Origin: Planctomycetota bacterium
Lineage (GTDB): Bacteria > Planctomycetota > UBA1135 > GCA-002686595
NCBI GenBank assembly: GCA_016795325.1
Contig: JAEUHY010000015.1
Coordinates: 744,001-808,000 of the forward strand
Length of the DNA stretch: 64,000 nt
Reading direction: 5' to 3'
The notes beneath the pieces are model-generated. The model searched no databases. It saw only the letters and a program-made list of their open reading frames with translations, and was not told the origin of the DNA. This document shows positions 8,839-18,412 of this stretch, piece after piece. A program made the translations under genes and the position numbers. Position 1 is the first letter of the stretch. Every line of letters starts with the position of its first letter.

Positions 8839-11082
8839 ATGTCTCGAACGTCACCTCAAACGATCGCCTTGCGTGTGCTGCGCGTCGACCTCGGCGCGTT
8901 GCGCGGCGGCAGCTCTGGCGCCGCGCGTTGCGCGTCGCTGGCGGAGTGGGGGAGCGAGTACCCGGACTTCGCCCAACTCGGCGGCGGCGCGCTCGGGCTC
9001 GCCTGGATCGCGCAGGCGGCGCGCGCCGGCCGGCCGGCGCCGCTCGTCGTGTCCGTCGGCGAGTGTGTGAAACGCGGCGCTCCGACCGCGGCGCGCGCTT
9101 CGGTCGCCTCGCGTGCGCCGTTGACGGGCTTGTTTGCGGAGGGGCTTGTCGGCGGCGAGCTGGCGCGACGTTTGGCGAGCGTCGCCGACGCACTCGCGCT
9201 CGAGTCGAGCGAAGAAGGGCCGCACTTGGAGCGCGGCGACGTGCTCGTCATCGAATCCGACGCGAGCGTGCGGCTCGAGCGCGACTTCGCGGCGCTCGAC
9301 GAGAGTCCGCGAGCGTTGCACGCGCGTCTGCGCGAGCGCTTCGGCGCCTGCGCCGTGCTCGCGAACGGACCGGCGGGGCGGCGCGGCGTCGCGTTCGCCA
9401 ATCTCGCCGCGAGCGGCGACACGCCGCACTTTGTCGGACGCGGCGGCCTGGGCGCGGCGCTCGGGCGCCTGGGTCTTGCCGCAGTGTGCGTACGTGCGCC
9501 GAGCGTTGCGTCCCGCGCGGATTCGGAGCTCACGCAGGCGCTGCTCGCTTCTCCGCGGCTCGCGGCGCGCGCGGAGGGCGGCACGTTCGAACAGCTCGAG
9601 TCGCTGGGCGCGAGCGGTGAGTTGCGAACTCGCGCATTCGAACGCGAGGCGGCGCCCGCGAACGTGCGGGAGCTCGCGCGCGACATCGGCGAGCAGCGCA
9701 CGCGCGCGCACGGGTGCCAGGGTTGCCCCACGCCGTGCGGTTGGGAGTTCCGCACCTCGAGCGGCGGACTGCAGCCGGCGCGTTTCGGCGCGAGCTACGC
9801 GCTCGGGCTCAACCTCGGGCTCGACGGCTTCGACGACGCGCTCGCGCTGCTCGCGTTGTGCGACGAACTCGGGCTCGACGCGAAGGAAGCGGGCGCCGCT
9901 CTCGCGTTGCTGGCGATCGCTGCCCAAGAAGGCGCGCGCCTCGACGCGCCGCAGTTTGGTGATCGCGCGGGGTTCGAACGTGTGCTGCGCGAGTGCGTGT
10001 CGGGAGCGAGCGAGTTGGGGCGCCTTGTCGCGCGCGGTCCGCGCGAACTGGCGCGCGCGCTCGGGCTCGAAGCGCGCCACACGTGCGCGAAGGGCGCGTC
10101 GGTGCGCCCCGACGACAACCTCGCCGCGTTGCTCGGCCAGTGCGTGTCGTCGCGCGGCGGCGATTCGATGCGGACCTTTCCGTTCCAGTCCGTCGACGCG
10201 GCGCAGCTGCGCGAATGGTGCGCGCGCGGCGGTTTCGAGTTGCCCGAGGAAGCCTTCGACCCGCGCGCTCCGCGCGGCAAGGGACTGCTCGTCGCCTGGC
10301 ACGAGGACTGGAGCAACGCGCTCGACGCGCTCGGCTTCTGCTCGTTCTCGGCCGCGGCGCTGCTCAGCGACGGCGTGACGGACATCGAAGCGCTCGAGGC
10401 CGCGCTCGCGCCGCAGTGGGTCGCGTTGCGCGGCCGCGGCGCGCTGCTGCGCGCGGGTGCAGAGCTCTCGCTCGCGCAGCGCGAACTCAATCGCTCATGG
10501 GGTGCGAGTGGCGACGACGAGCGGCCGCAGTGGGCGCGTGTGCGGCTCGACGCGCCCGGTGTGTTGCCCGAGTACCTCGCGGTGCGCGCAGCGCAGAGCG
10601 CCGGGCGCTGGAGCTGGAGTGCGGCCGCGTCCGAGGCCGCGCCGAGCGACACCACCAGCGAAACGGCGAGCGACTTGGCACGCGGCGAGCAGAGCGGACC
10701 AGCAACTGGCGCGACGAACGAACCGGTGAGCAACTCGAGACGCGGCACGGCGAGCGACTCAGCCCCGCACGCCGGTCCGCGCGACGCAGCGGCGGGCGAG
10801 CGCCGTCCAGGGCGCGTGCGCGTGCGAGGCATCGGCGCCGCGGCTGCGCTGCATCCGGGCGGCCGCGCGCTCGAAGCGCTGGAGGTCGCGCTCGAGTTGC
10901 CCTGCACCGCGCAAGAACTTCTCACCCAGCTCGCCCAGCGCGTTCCGGCGGCGGCCCCGGCGATGGTCAACGCGGGCCGGCCGGTGGCGAACGTCGCGCG
11001 CGGCGGCGCGCTGCTCACCGCGGGCGCCCTGGTGCGCGACGGCGACGAACTCGACATCGTCGCCGTTGTGAGCGGCGGCTAA
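8839..11082 (+). CDS. Aldehyde:ferredoxin oxidoreductase-like protein with a C-terminal MoaD/ThiS-like domain ending in Gly-Gly
   Basis: From the ATG at 8839 the product is 747 residues. Residues about 10-115 resemble the AOR N-terminal cofactor domain (LGGGALGLAW, SRAPLTGLF). CQGCPTPC (Cys293, Cys296, Cys300) and DALGFC (Cys501) match the four cysteines that bind the [4Fe-4S] cluster in AOR. After a Ser/Thr/Ala-rich linker (about 598-655), residues 657-747 read as a MoaD/ThiS beta-grasp domain. It has VNGRPV-like and LVRDGDELDIVAVVSGG features and ends exactly in Gly-Gly. AORs use a tungsten or molybdenum bis-pterin to oxidise aldehydes. The fusion puts a sulfur-carrier-like tail on the enzyme. 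The N-terminal half is divergent, so the substrate is open. Confidence 0.75.
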   Translation: MSRTSPQTIALRVLRVDLGALRGGSSGAARCASLAEWGSEYPDFAQLGGGALGLAWIAQAARAGRPAPLVVSVGECVKRGAPTAARASVASRAPLTGLFAEGLVGGELARRLASVADALALESSEEGPHLERGDVLVIESDASVRLERDFAALDESPRALHARLRERFGACAVLANGPAGRRGVAFANLAASGDTPHFVGRGGLGAALGRLGLAAVCVRAPSVASRADSELTQALLASPRLAARAEGGTFEQLESLGASGELRTRAFEREAAPANVRELARDIGEQRTRAHGCQGCPTPCGWEFRTSSGGLQPARFGASYALGLNLGLDGFDDALALLALCDELGLDAKEAGAALALLAIAAQEGARLDAPQFGDRAGFERVLRECVSGASELGRLVARGPRELARALGLEARHTCAKGASVRPDDNLAALLGQCVSSRGGDSMRTFPFQSVDAAQLREWCARGGFELPEEAFDPRAPRGKGLLVAWHEDWSNALDALGFCSFSAAALLSDGVTDIEALEAALAPQWVALRGRGALLRAGAELSLAQRELNRSWGASGDDERPQWARVRLDAPGVLPEYLAVRAAQSAGRWSWSAAASEAAPSDTTSETASDLARGEQSGPATGATNEPVSNSRRGTASDSAPHAGPRDAAAGERRPGRVRVRGIGAAAALHPGGRALEALEVALELPCTAQELLTQLAQRVPAAAPAMVNAGRPVANVARGGALLTAGALVRDGDELDIVAVVSGG

Positions 11083-11180
11083 ACCACGAAAGCTCGCGTC
11101 GCGCGGCGTTGCTGGCCGACAATCTTCGCCCGAGCTTGATTGCGCCGCCGCCCCGGCGCGAGCTAGAACCCACCGCAACC

Positions 11181-12254
11181 GTGTTCGAGATCCTGATCCT
11201 CAAGACCGGCGCCCTGGGCGACGTGGTGCGCACGACCGCGATCCTGCCCGGACTGCACGAGCGGCACGCCGGTGCGCGCGTCACCTGGCTAACGGCGCCG
11301 GACGCGCTCGACCTCGTGCGCCTGCATCCGCAAGTCGGCGAGGTCGTGACCTTCGACGCGCGCGCCCCCGAGCGCAGCGAGGAGCTCGCGAGCCAACTCG
11401 CGCGCCGGCGTTTTGGGTGGGTGATCTCGCTCGACGACGAACAGCCGCTGTGCGCGCTCGCTTCGCGTTTGCACGCGGCGAAGCTCTCGGGCGCGCACCT
11501 CGACGCCGAGGGCCGGCGCGCCTACACGCGCGACGTCGCGCCGTGGTTCGACATGGGACTGCTCTCCGTGCACGGCAAGGCGCGCGCCGACCAGCTCAAG
11601 GTCGAGAACCGCCGCAGCCATCCCGAGATCCTGTGTTCGATGCTCGGCCTCTCGCTGGGCAAGCCGCGCCTGGAGTTCGAAGCGCGGCATGCGCTGTTCG
11701 CGCAGGCCTTCGAAGAGCGCCACGCGCTGCGCGCGCGCGGACCTGTGATCGGACTCAACACCGGCGCCGGCGGGCGTTGGCGTTCGAAGATGCTGTCCGT
11801 CGAGCGCACGGTCGAAACCGCGGAGCGCATCCACGCGGGCCTCGGCGGCGCGGCGACCTTCGTGCTCTTCGGCGGCGCCGACGAACGCGAGCGCAACCAG
11901 CGGCTCGCCGCGCAGCTCGGCTCCCGCGTGCGTCTGGTCGACGCGGGCGTCGACAACGCGCTGCTCGAGTTCGCGGCGCTGGTCGATCGCTGCGATCTGA
12001 TGCTCACGAGCGACAGCCTCGGCCTGCACGTCGCGCTGGCGCGCAACGTGCGCACGGTCGTGTTCTTCGCTCCGACCTCCGCGCCCGAGATCGAGCTCTT
12101 CGGCTTGGGCGAGAAGGTCGTCAGCACTGCGCCGGACTACTGCTCGTACAAACCCGACGCGGACACCTCGACCTTGACGGCCGAACGCATCGCGGACGCG
12201 GTGTTGCGGCAAGTTGCGTTGCTCGCGCCGGCGCGCGCGGGCTCGCGGAACTGA
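11181..12254 (+). CDS. Glycosyltransferase family 9 (heptosyltransferase-like)
   Basis: The 357-residue protein starts at GTG 11181. It shows the GT9 pattern: ILILKTGALGDVVRTTAILPGL at the N-terminus, LNTGAGGRWRSKM in the middle, and the donor-site segment CDLMLTSDSLGLHVALA (about 273-289), followed by VVFFAPTSAPEIELFG. GT9 enzymes such as WaaC and WaaF add heptose or a related sugar to lipopolysaccharide core. A TAGAAC block lies just upstream, about 11 bases before the start. It runs tail to tail into the kinase gene with only 10 bases between the stops. Confidence 0.88.
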   Translation: MFEILILKTGALGDVVRTTAILPGLHERHAGARVTWLTAPDALDLVRLHPQVGEVVTFDARAPERSEELASQLARRRFGWVISLDDEQPLCALASRLHAAKLSGAHLDAEGRRAYTRDVAPWFDMGLLSVHGKARADQLKVENRRSHPEILCSMLGLSLGKPRLEFEARHALFAQAFEERHALRARGPVIGLNTGAGGRWRSKMLSVERTVETAERIHAGLGGAATFVLFGGADERERNQRLAAQLGSRVRLVDAGVDNALLEFAALVDRCDLMLTSDSLGLHVALARNVRTVVFFAPTSAPEIELFGLGEKVVSTAPDYCSYKPDADTSTLTAERIADAVLRQVALLAPARAGSRN

Positions 12255-12264
12255 CCCAAGCGCC

Positions 12265-15200
12265 TCAGCGCCCGCCGAGCCACTCGCTCTCGAGTTCGGC
12301 GGCGCGCGCGTCGAAGCCGGCGGCGGGCTCGCGCTCGTGGCGCGCGCGGTACACATCGCGCAGCGCGCTCGCGGCTTCGCGGGCGAGTTCGGGCAGCCGA
12401 CCCGGAGTCTTGCGCAGGGTTTCGAGCAACTCGAGCAGCAGCGCCTGCGCCTCTTCCTCCTGCCGCACCAGGATCAGCGTGAGCGCGAGGCCGGTCTGCG
12501 AGTACAGGCTCAGGTCGTGCTCGCGCCCCAGCCGTTCGACGCGCCCCGCGAGAGCGGCGCGGTAGTGCTCGAGCGCTTCTTCCGGCCGGCCGGTGCGCCG
12601 CAGGCAGCCGCCGAGGTTGTGCTGTGCATCGAGCGTCTCGGGCGAACGTTCGCCGTTGAGCGCGCGGCGCAGCGTCAGGAGTTCGCGCTGCACGGGCTCC
12701 GCTCCGGCGAAGTCGCCCTTGCTGCGCAGCAACGCACCGAGGTTGCCCAGCACGGTCGCCAACTCCGGAGTGCCTCCGCCGGCGCTCGCGCGCTGGCCCT
12801 GCGCGAGCTCGGTCCACAGCTCCTGCGCTTCGTCGAGCCGCCCCAGCTCGAACCACAACGTCGCCAGCAGGTTGCCGGCCAGCGCGCTGTCGCGATGCGC
12901 GCTGCCGACCGTGCGCTCGAGCCCCTCGTAGCTCGCGCGGGCCAGGGGCTCGGCCTCGGCGCGACGTCCGAGCGCGCGCAACGACGTCGCGAGGTGGTGC
13001 TTGACCTGACGCACGTAGGCGTGGTCTTCGCCGTGCGCCGCAGCGAGGCCTGCGAGCGCGCTGCGGAAGAGCGGCTCGGCCTCGGCGTGCCGGCCCGCGC
13101 GAGAGTGCACCAGACCCAAGGTGTCGGCGAAGGTCGCGGTGAGTGGATGCGCGTCGCCGAGCTCCGCGCGCGCTTGCTCGTAGCCCTCGCGCGCGAGCTC
13201 GAGCGCCTCGTCGAGCTTGCCGAGCGCGCGCACCACGAGCGCCGTAGTGTTCCACATCGTCAGCGAGCTCAGCGCGCCGTCGCCTTCGTTCGCACGCGTG
13301 AACTGCAGGGCGTCGCGCAGCAAGGGTTCGGCCTCGTTCAGCCGTCCGAGGCGCTGGAGCAGTTCGCCCAGGTTGTACTTGGTCGAGTTGGTCGCCGGAT
13401 CCTGTTCGCCGAGCAACTCGCGCTGGCGCGCGAGGGCTGCGCGCAGCAGCGCCTCGGCCTCGTCCGGCTCGCCGCGCGCGCCCACCAGCAGCGCGAGGTT
13501 GGACTGCAGCGTGGGGAGCACCACGCGCTCTTCCTCCGAGAGCTGCTCGATTCCGGCGATCGCTTCGCGCAGCAGCGGTTCGGCTTCGGCGCGCCGCTCC
13601 AGGCCGCGCAGGTGCAGCGCGAGGTTCGCCAGCGCGGCGAGCGTCTCGCGGTGCTGCGCGCCGAGCGCTTCGCGTTTGGCCTGGTACGCCGCGCGCGCGC
13701 AGCGCTCGCCGCTCTCGTACAAGGCGAGCTCGCGCAGCACCTCGGCGACGGGCGCATAGAGCAGTCCCGCGAGCCGCGGCCGATCGGCGTAGGTCGCGTC
13801 GATCGAGCGCACGGCCGGCTCGAACAGCTGCGCCTCGAGCACGCGCTGCGCGACGTTGCTCGCGTTCACGCCTGCGAGCGCTTGTTCGAGCGCGTCGCGC
13901 GACGGCGCGGACGCGGGCCTGGAGTTCTCGTTGCGGCGCAGTTCCTCGCGGACTCCCGCGAGCAGCTCGCGGCCGAAGTCCGCCAGCGACAGGTCGGAGA
14001 GGATGCGCGTCTGGAAGTCGGCCACGAGCTGCGTCTCCTCGGCGGCGCGCTCGGCGGCGAGTTTCTGCTCCTGGGCGAGGGCCTGCGCCGTTTCGGCCTG
14101 CGCACGCCGCTCGTCGGCGAGGCGCGCGAGTTCCTCCGCGCGCGCGGCGCTGGCCTGCGCGGCGAGCGCGTTCTGGTCGGCCTCGCGCCGCAGCATCACC
14201 GCTACGACCAGTCCGACGAAGACGGCCACGAGGCCCGCGGCAAGCGCGCTGGCGAGCGCGCGGTTGCGCTGCATCCATTTGCGCGCTTCGGCCCACGCGC
14301 CCGTGCGGTAGGCCTGCACCACGCGACCCTCGAGGTACGCGCGCAAGTCCTCGGCGAGCGCCGACATGTCGCCGTAGCGCCGGCGCCAATCGGGCTCGAG
14401 CGCGCGTTCGCAGATGGCGGCGAGCTCGGGCGGCGCTGCCTTCTCGGGGAGCGGTTCGACCTTGCCGCTGCGCACGCGCCGCCAGAGCTCCGCCGCATCG
14501 GCGCGCTCGCCCGGCGGCTTGTGGGGCGCGTAGCCGGCGAGCAACTCGTAGAGCATCGCGCCCAGCGCGTACACGTCGGTCGCGGGCCCGATCTCGGACA
14601 GTTTGCCGCGCGCCTGTTCGGGCGACATGTAGGCCAGCGTGCCGAGCACGTCGCCTTCGAGCGTGCGCGAGGAGGAGTCCTCCGACGCGGGTCCGTGCGG
14701 CGCGTCGTGCTGCTCGTTCGCGTCGTCGCGCGCCTGCTCGCCACGCGCCGCGTCCTCGCCCTCCGAGCTGAGCACGCGCGCCAAGCCCCAGTCCATCACG
14801 TGCACTTCGCCGAACGCGCCGACCATGACGTTGGCCGGCTTGAGGTCGCGGTGGATCACGCCCTTGGAATGCGCGTAGGCCATCGCCTCGCACACGCGCA
14901 GCAAAACGTCGAGCACGCGCGTTCGGCTCCAGGTCGCGTCGCCGGCGCGCGCGCGATCGAAGACTTCTTCGAGCGTCGCGCCTTGCACGAGCTTCATCGT
15001 GAAGTACGCGCGGCCCTCGGCGTCGACGCCGAGCTCGTGCACGGGCACGATGCCGGGGTGCGCGAGTTGCCCGGTCACGCGCGCCTCTTCGATGAAGCGC
15101 GAGAGTCGCGTGCGCTCGCGCGAGTCGAAGGACTCCGCCGCGCCGCCGGGCTCGGGCGGCAGCGCGCGCTTGAGCGCCAGCTCGCGCCGCAGGTCCTCGT

Positions 15201-15528
15201 CCCACACGCGCTGGATCGAGCCCATGCCGCCGCGCGCGAGCTCGCCTTCGATGCGGTAGCGCTCGCTGGGGCGCGTGCGCGACGCGATGCGCGCCACCAC
15301 GCCGAGCGCGGGATCGGGCGGAGTGGGATTGCTCGTCCGGCGCGCGCGTTGGCTGTCGAGCACAAGCGTGGCCGAGTTGCGGCCGAGCTCGAAGATCTTG
15401 CGCCACTCCGCGACGCTCTCGCGCGCCCACGGATGGGCCTCGAGCAACGTTTCTACGTCCTGCGGCGTGCCGCGTTCGCACAACCCCAGGAACTCGCTCA
15501 GCAGTTGCTCTCGACTCGGCGCGCTCAT
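12265..15528 (-). CDS. Transmembrane Ser/Thr protein kinase with C-terminal TPR repeats
   Basis: The product is 1087 residues. The kinase domain covers about 90-400: glycine loop GELARGGMGS, Lys120 in ELALKRA, HRDLKPANV with Asp228, and DWG (246-248) in place of DFG. It ends in SPEQARG and YALGAMLYELLAGY-type segments. A transmembrane helix lies at about 425-446, followed by a coiled-coil stretch. About 450 residues of kinesin-light-chain-like TPR repeats fill the rest. The ATG at 15528 is chosen because the kinase family's short N-terminal region begins there and upstream codons look non-coding. Similar kinases are abundant in Planctomycetota and Myxococcota. Confidence 0.93.
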   Translation of the reverse strand: MSAPSREQLLSEFLGLCERGTPQDVETLLEAHPWARESVAEWRKIFELGRNSATLVLDSQRARRTSNPTPPDPALGVVARIASRTRPSERYRIEGELARGGMGSIQRVWDEDLRRELALKRALPPEPGGAAESFDSRERTRLSRFIEEARVTGQLAHPGIVPVHELGVDAEGRAYFTMKLVQGATLEEVFDRARAGDATWSRTRVLDVLLRVCEAMAYAHSKGVIHRDLKPANVMVGAFGEVHVMDWGLARVLSSEGEDAARGEQARDDANEQHDAPHGPASEDSSSRTLEGDVLGTLAYMSPEQARGKLSEIGPATDVYALGAMLYELLAGYAPHKPPGERADAAELWRRVRSGKVEPLPEKAAPPELAAICERALEPDWRRRYGDMSALAEDLRAYLEGRVVQAYRTGAWAEARKWMQRNRALASALAAGLVAVFVGLVVAVMLRREADQNALAAQASAARAEELARLADERRAQAETAQALAQEQKLAAERAAEETQLVADFQTRILSDLSLADFGRELLAGVREELRRNENSRPASAPSRDALEQALAGVNASNVAQRVLEAQLFEPAVRSIDATYADRPRLAGLLYAPVAEVLRELALYESGERCARAAYQAKREALGAQHRETLAALANLALHLRGLERRAEAEPLLREAIAGIEQLSEEERVVLPTLQSNLALLVGARGEPDEAEALLRAALARQRELLGEQDPATNSTKYNLGELLQRLGRLNEAEPLLRDALQFTRANEGDGALSSLTMWNTTALVVRALGKLDEALELAREGYEQARAELGDAHPLTATFADTLGLVHSRAGRHAEAEPLFRSALAGLAAAHGEDHAYVRQVKHHLATSLRALGRRAEAEPLARASYEGLERTVGSAHRDSALAGNLLATLWFELGRLDEAQELWTELAQGQRASAGGGTPELATVLGNLGALLRSKGDFAGAEPVQRELLTLRRALNGERSPETLDAQHNLGGCLRRTGRPEEALEHYRAALAGRVERLGREHDLSLYSQTGLALTLILVRQEEEAQALLLELLETLRKTPGRLPELAREAASALRDVYRARHEREPAAGFDARAAELESEWLGGR

Positions 15529-16154
15529 GGCCTCGAAGGTAGAGACCCGCGCCGAAGGCGCACAAGCGCTCGGCGACGCTTGTACGTGTGGGTTCGCGCT
15601 CCGCATGCGCTTGACGCGTCGCTGGAGTTCCGCCGTTGATGGGCGAGCGTGTTCCTCGGTGGGGCCGAGTTGTTCGAACGAGCGGCTTGGTCGTAGGGCC
15701 GAGCGGTGTCTTCCTCTCGATCGGTGTTGCTCCGGAGCAACGTGGCCGAGGTCCGGGGCCACCGCGTTCTGCGGGCTGGCCCAGTGCGGCGCCTTTTTTT
15801 GACTCCGGGGTGCTGAGCCTTCGTTCGAGCCGGTCGCGCTCACTGCTCCGTAGCGGCGCGAGCGCGGGCCTGCTGTGACGCCCGCGTGCAGCGCGGAATG
15901 ACTCGAGGAGGAGGGCGCGGTGCGACGCGCACGTTGGGCCGATCAGGGCGTGGATCGCGCATGGGACGCGCCTGCCCGCCGAACACACGGGGCACTTTGC
16001 TCCCGAGCACCTGCACGCGCTGCCGAGCTTGAATTGACGGCTGATCTCGCTTTGAACGCGAGACGTGCGGGCGCCCGGCGCGAGACGCGGCTCGTCCCGA
16101 CTCGCGCAGCGTCGACGCGCCGAGTAGCCTCGCTACCCCCGGGCCGCCCAGCCC
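15529..16154. other. 626-base intergenic region
   Basis: I see no supportable gene here. It holds a perfect 16-base palindrome (15726-15741), a GTGGCC/GGCCAC stem next to it, and a run of eight T at about 15794-15801. The last two could form a weak terminator-like element on the plus strand. The region starts the accessory stretch that continues to 20.5 kb. Confidence 0.35.
15726..15741. repeat. Perfect 16-base palindrome upstream of the kinase gene
   Basis: GTTGCTCCGGAGCAAC reads the same on both strands. It lies about 200 bases upstream of the kinase start, where an operator for a dimeric regulator could sit. No regulator gene is adjacent, so the role is open. Confidence 0.45.
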
Positions 16155-17588
16155 TTGAGAGTCGACACCCTGAATCGTTGCTCGCGCGGCGTGGCGCTGC
16201 TCTTCGCTGCGTTGGTCGCGAGCGTTGCGTGCGCGCCGCTGCCTGAAGACACGAGCGCGAGTGCGCCGAGCGTTGCGTCGTCGACGGTCGTGCTCGCGGG
16301 CGTCGAGTTGAGTGCGCCGATCGGCGCGTTGGTGGGAGATCGAGTGCGAGGAGGCTTCAGTGCGGCGGCTATTGCCGACGGCGCTCCTGCACAGCTGATT
16401 CTGCTCAGTGCGGGGAGCGGCGTCTTGCGCATGCCCTTGGAAGTCGATGGGCATGCGAACGGGCTCGACGAGTTCGAGGGCGTTCAGTGGTCCGATCGAT
16501 TGGAGGGATGGGGGCCTGAGGGCGAGCCGCTTTGGAACAAGCTCAGCCCCGTTCGGCGTTCGGATTCCGGTCAACCCGAGATCCCCGAACCACCCGACGA
16601 CTCAGAAGCCGAGTTCCACTTCGTGCCGGAGCCGTACCGCCCGGTTGCCGTCGCCGCGGCCGACGGCCGTGTCGTCATCGCCTGGCGTGAATGGGTCTAC
16701 GACGATCACTTGTGCCCCGGCGACATCTTCGTGTCGCTCAGCGACGCGGCGAGCAGCACCGTGCGGGCACGATCCGCGCGATTCGCGAAGTCGGGTATCT
16801 CGTTCAGGCTTCACAGCCTCGCCGATATCACCGGCGACGGCGAGTCGGAGGTGGCTCTCGTGGGCGTGCGCGAGGGCATCGATCAGCTCGTGGTCTTCGA
16901 TGGTCGCACCCTCGAGGAGTTGTGGAGCACGGTCCAGGCCGCACCGTTCGATTGGCGATGGTCGCGGTGCGACTCCACCGTGATGGGTGAAGCACGCGAC
17001 CGCGTCGTTCTGCTGCTGTCCAGCCAGTACTTTGGCCCGCGTCGGGTGGATGTCCGCATGACGGGCGCGTCGCCGATACTGAGCGACCAAACGCTCGCTC
17101 AGCTGTCGCCGACGTTCGATGTCCACACCGTCGTGGCGTTCGACGGAGACAGCGTGCTCGCTTCGTTCTCCGATCACCGTTCACACATCGGAACCTACGC
17201 GCGCGATTGCCTGTGGGCCGTGATTCCGGATGTCGCCCGGCCCGAAGGCCAGATGGCGGCGATCCAGCCCGTGTTGTTTGCCGCGTGCTCAGCAGGGTGG
17301 CCCAACGCGTGGCCCGTGCCGGACTGGGACGGCGACGGTCGAAGTGAAGTGCTCGCCACGGATGGCATCGGTGGACTTCTACTCTTTCCGTCCACTCGCC
17401 TCAGCGCGCCGCTGCACGTCGCTTCGCCCGATGGTTGGGAGGTCGGCGGTCGCTCGACCTCGGTGGTTGAGCACGCGGGCCGGCAACTCGTTGTCACGAG
17501 CGCGAAGCGCCTTTCGGACTCCACCAGCTGGACGTGCGTGATGGAGTTGCGCCCCCGCACTGCCGCGCCCGGCCCAGTGCGTCGGTAG
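16155..17588 (+). CDS. Secreted or lipid-anchored FG-GAP/VCBS repeat protein
   Basis: The 477-residue protein starts at TTG 16155 and has a hydrophobic signal (VALLFAALVASVACAP). Cys26 could carry a lipid, although the -3 position is poor for a lipobox. At least two FG-GAP-like calcium-binding loops are clear: DITGDGESEVALVG (about 224-237) and DWDGDGRSEVLATDG (about 393-407). A beta-propeller outside the cytoplasm is therefore likely, usually for adhesion or scaffolding. G+C and codon use look slightly lower than in neighbouring operons. The ATG/TTG choice is uncertain by a few codons. Confidence 0.7.
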   Translation: MRVDTLNRCSRGVALLFAALVASVACAPLPEDTSASAPSVASSTVVLAGVELSAPIGALVGDRVRGGFSAAAIADGAPAQLILLSAGSGVLRMPLEVDGHANGLDEFEGVQWSDRLEGWGPEGEPLWNKLSPVRRSDSGQPEIPEPPDDSEAEFHFVPEPYRPVAVAAADGRVVIAWREWVYDDHLCPGDIFVSLSDAASSTVRARSARFAKSGISFRLHSLADITGDGESEVALVGVREGIDQLVVFDGRTLEELWSTVQAAPFDWRWSRCDSTVMGEARDRVVLLLSSQYFGPRRVDVRMTGASPILSDQTLAQLSPTFDVHTVVAFDGDSVLASFSDHRSHIGTYARDCLWAVIPDVARPEGQMAAIQPVLFAACSAGWPNAWPVPDWDGDGRSEVLATDGIGGLLLFPSTRLSAPLHVASPDGWEVGGRSTSVVEHAGRQLVVTSAKRLSDSTSWTCVMELRPRTAAPGPVRR

Positions 17589-17589
17589 A

Positions 17590-17627
17590 GTCGCTGTCGC
17601 CCAGCGACGTGTGCTTGGCCGAAGCAC
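17590..17627 (+). terminator. Two tandem hairpins after the FG-GAP gene
   Basis: GTCGCTG/CAGCGAC with a 5-base loop (17590-17608) starts 2 bases after the TAG stop. GTGCTT/AAGCAC with a 5-base loop (17611-17627) follows. There is no T-run, and the next ATG is only 14 bases further. They could be termination, attenuation or RNA-stability elements. Confidence 0.4.
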
Positions 17628-17640
17628 GCCCGCACCTTGA

Positions 17641-18204
17641 ATGAAGCTCGCACGAACGATCTCAACTCTCGTGGCGTCTGCGTTGATCGCGTCGTGCGCT
17701 GGCACGCGCGACGTCGGCGCGCGTGAAGCCCGGTCCGAGCGCGCCCCGCTGCTCGTGCGAGCCTCCGATGGCGAGGCGGCAGTGTTCACGTGGGCCGTGA
17801 GGGGCGCGAGCGTTGCGACTGCGCCAGCGGCGCCCGACGCGTTCTACATCGCGATGTGGGCCGACGGACTGGTGTTGTCGCGGCCACACTTCATTTCCGA
17901 CACGCTCCACGTGATCCACGTGGATCCGCTGCTCGTTCGGGATGTGGCGGACAAGTTGTTCGCCGCCATCGAGGCTGTTCCTGCCGGCGAGCGCCTGGGC
18001 GCGCACACAGACGAGTTCGAGACGGTCACCAACGTCGAGAACAGTGCGCGCGAGCGGCTGTGCCTCGTCGGCAACATCTGGGAGCCCGACACGGCCCGCG
18101 GGTACGCCGCCGGTGTTATCGGCGAGTTTCTGGATCGCGCCTTCGTGTGGGAAGGCCGCGAGTACGCGGGCGAGCCGGCCATCGCCTGGATCGAGGTGCG
18201 TTGA
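17641..18204 (+). CDS. Putative lipoprotein of unknown function
   Basis: The 187-residue product has a clear lipoprotein signal (TLVASALIASC, Cys19 with lipobox IASC). The mature part has no motif I recognise. It contains aromatic-rich strands (FYIAMWADGLVLSR, HVIHVDPLLVRDVADKLFAAI) and two cysteines. It sits alone between the FG-GAP gene and the restriction-modification scar. Confidence 0.65.
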   Translation: MKLARTISTLVASALIASCAGTRDVGAREARSERAPLLVRASDGEAAVFTWAVRGASVATAPAAPDAFYIAMWADGLVLSRPHFISDTLHVIHVDPLLVRDVADKLFAAIEAVPAGERLGAHTDEFETVTNVENSARERLCLVGNIWEPDTARGYAAGVIGEFLDRAFVWEGREYAGEPAIAWIEVR

Positions 18205-18276
18205 GGTTTTCGTGGTGACGCGACGCCGACGTGCCTTGGCGCTTCCCAGGCCGACACGGTTTCTTTCAACGCCGTC

Positions 18277-18390
18277 GGAGTTGTTCGCCGCTTGCTGCTG
18301 GAGCGTCGCCGACTCCAGCAACTTGCTGCGCAGCACTTGGTTCACGTACGCGAGCTTGTCCTGCCCCGTCAGTTCGCCCGTGACGAGCAT
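18277..18390 (-). pseudogene. hsdR: Relic of hsdR (type I restriction endonuclease subunit), short internal/C-terminal fragment
   Basis: Translated on the minus strand from 18390, about 38 residues (TGELTGQDKLAYVNQVLRSK, then LLESATLQQQAANNS) match from memory a conserved segment near the C-terminus of type I HsdR proteins. Similarity stops abruptly at AANNS and the reading frame is closed just upstream. No helicase or nuclease region is present. It lies in the expected position downstream of the hsdS relic. Confidence 0.55.
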
Positions 18391-18412
18391 CGTTGATGCG
18401 TTCGAGCAACGT

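Noticed and set aside
12214-15639. Plus-strand open frame of 1141 codons
   Set aside because: It is antisense to the Ser/Thr kinase with all catalytic motifs on the minus strand.
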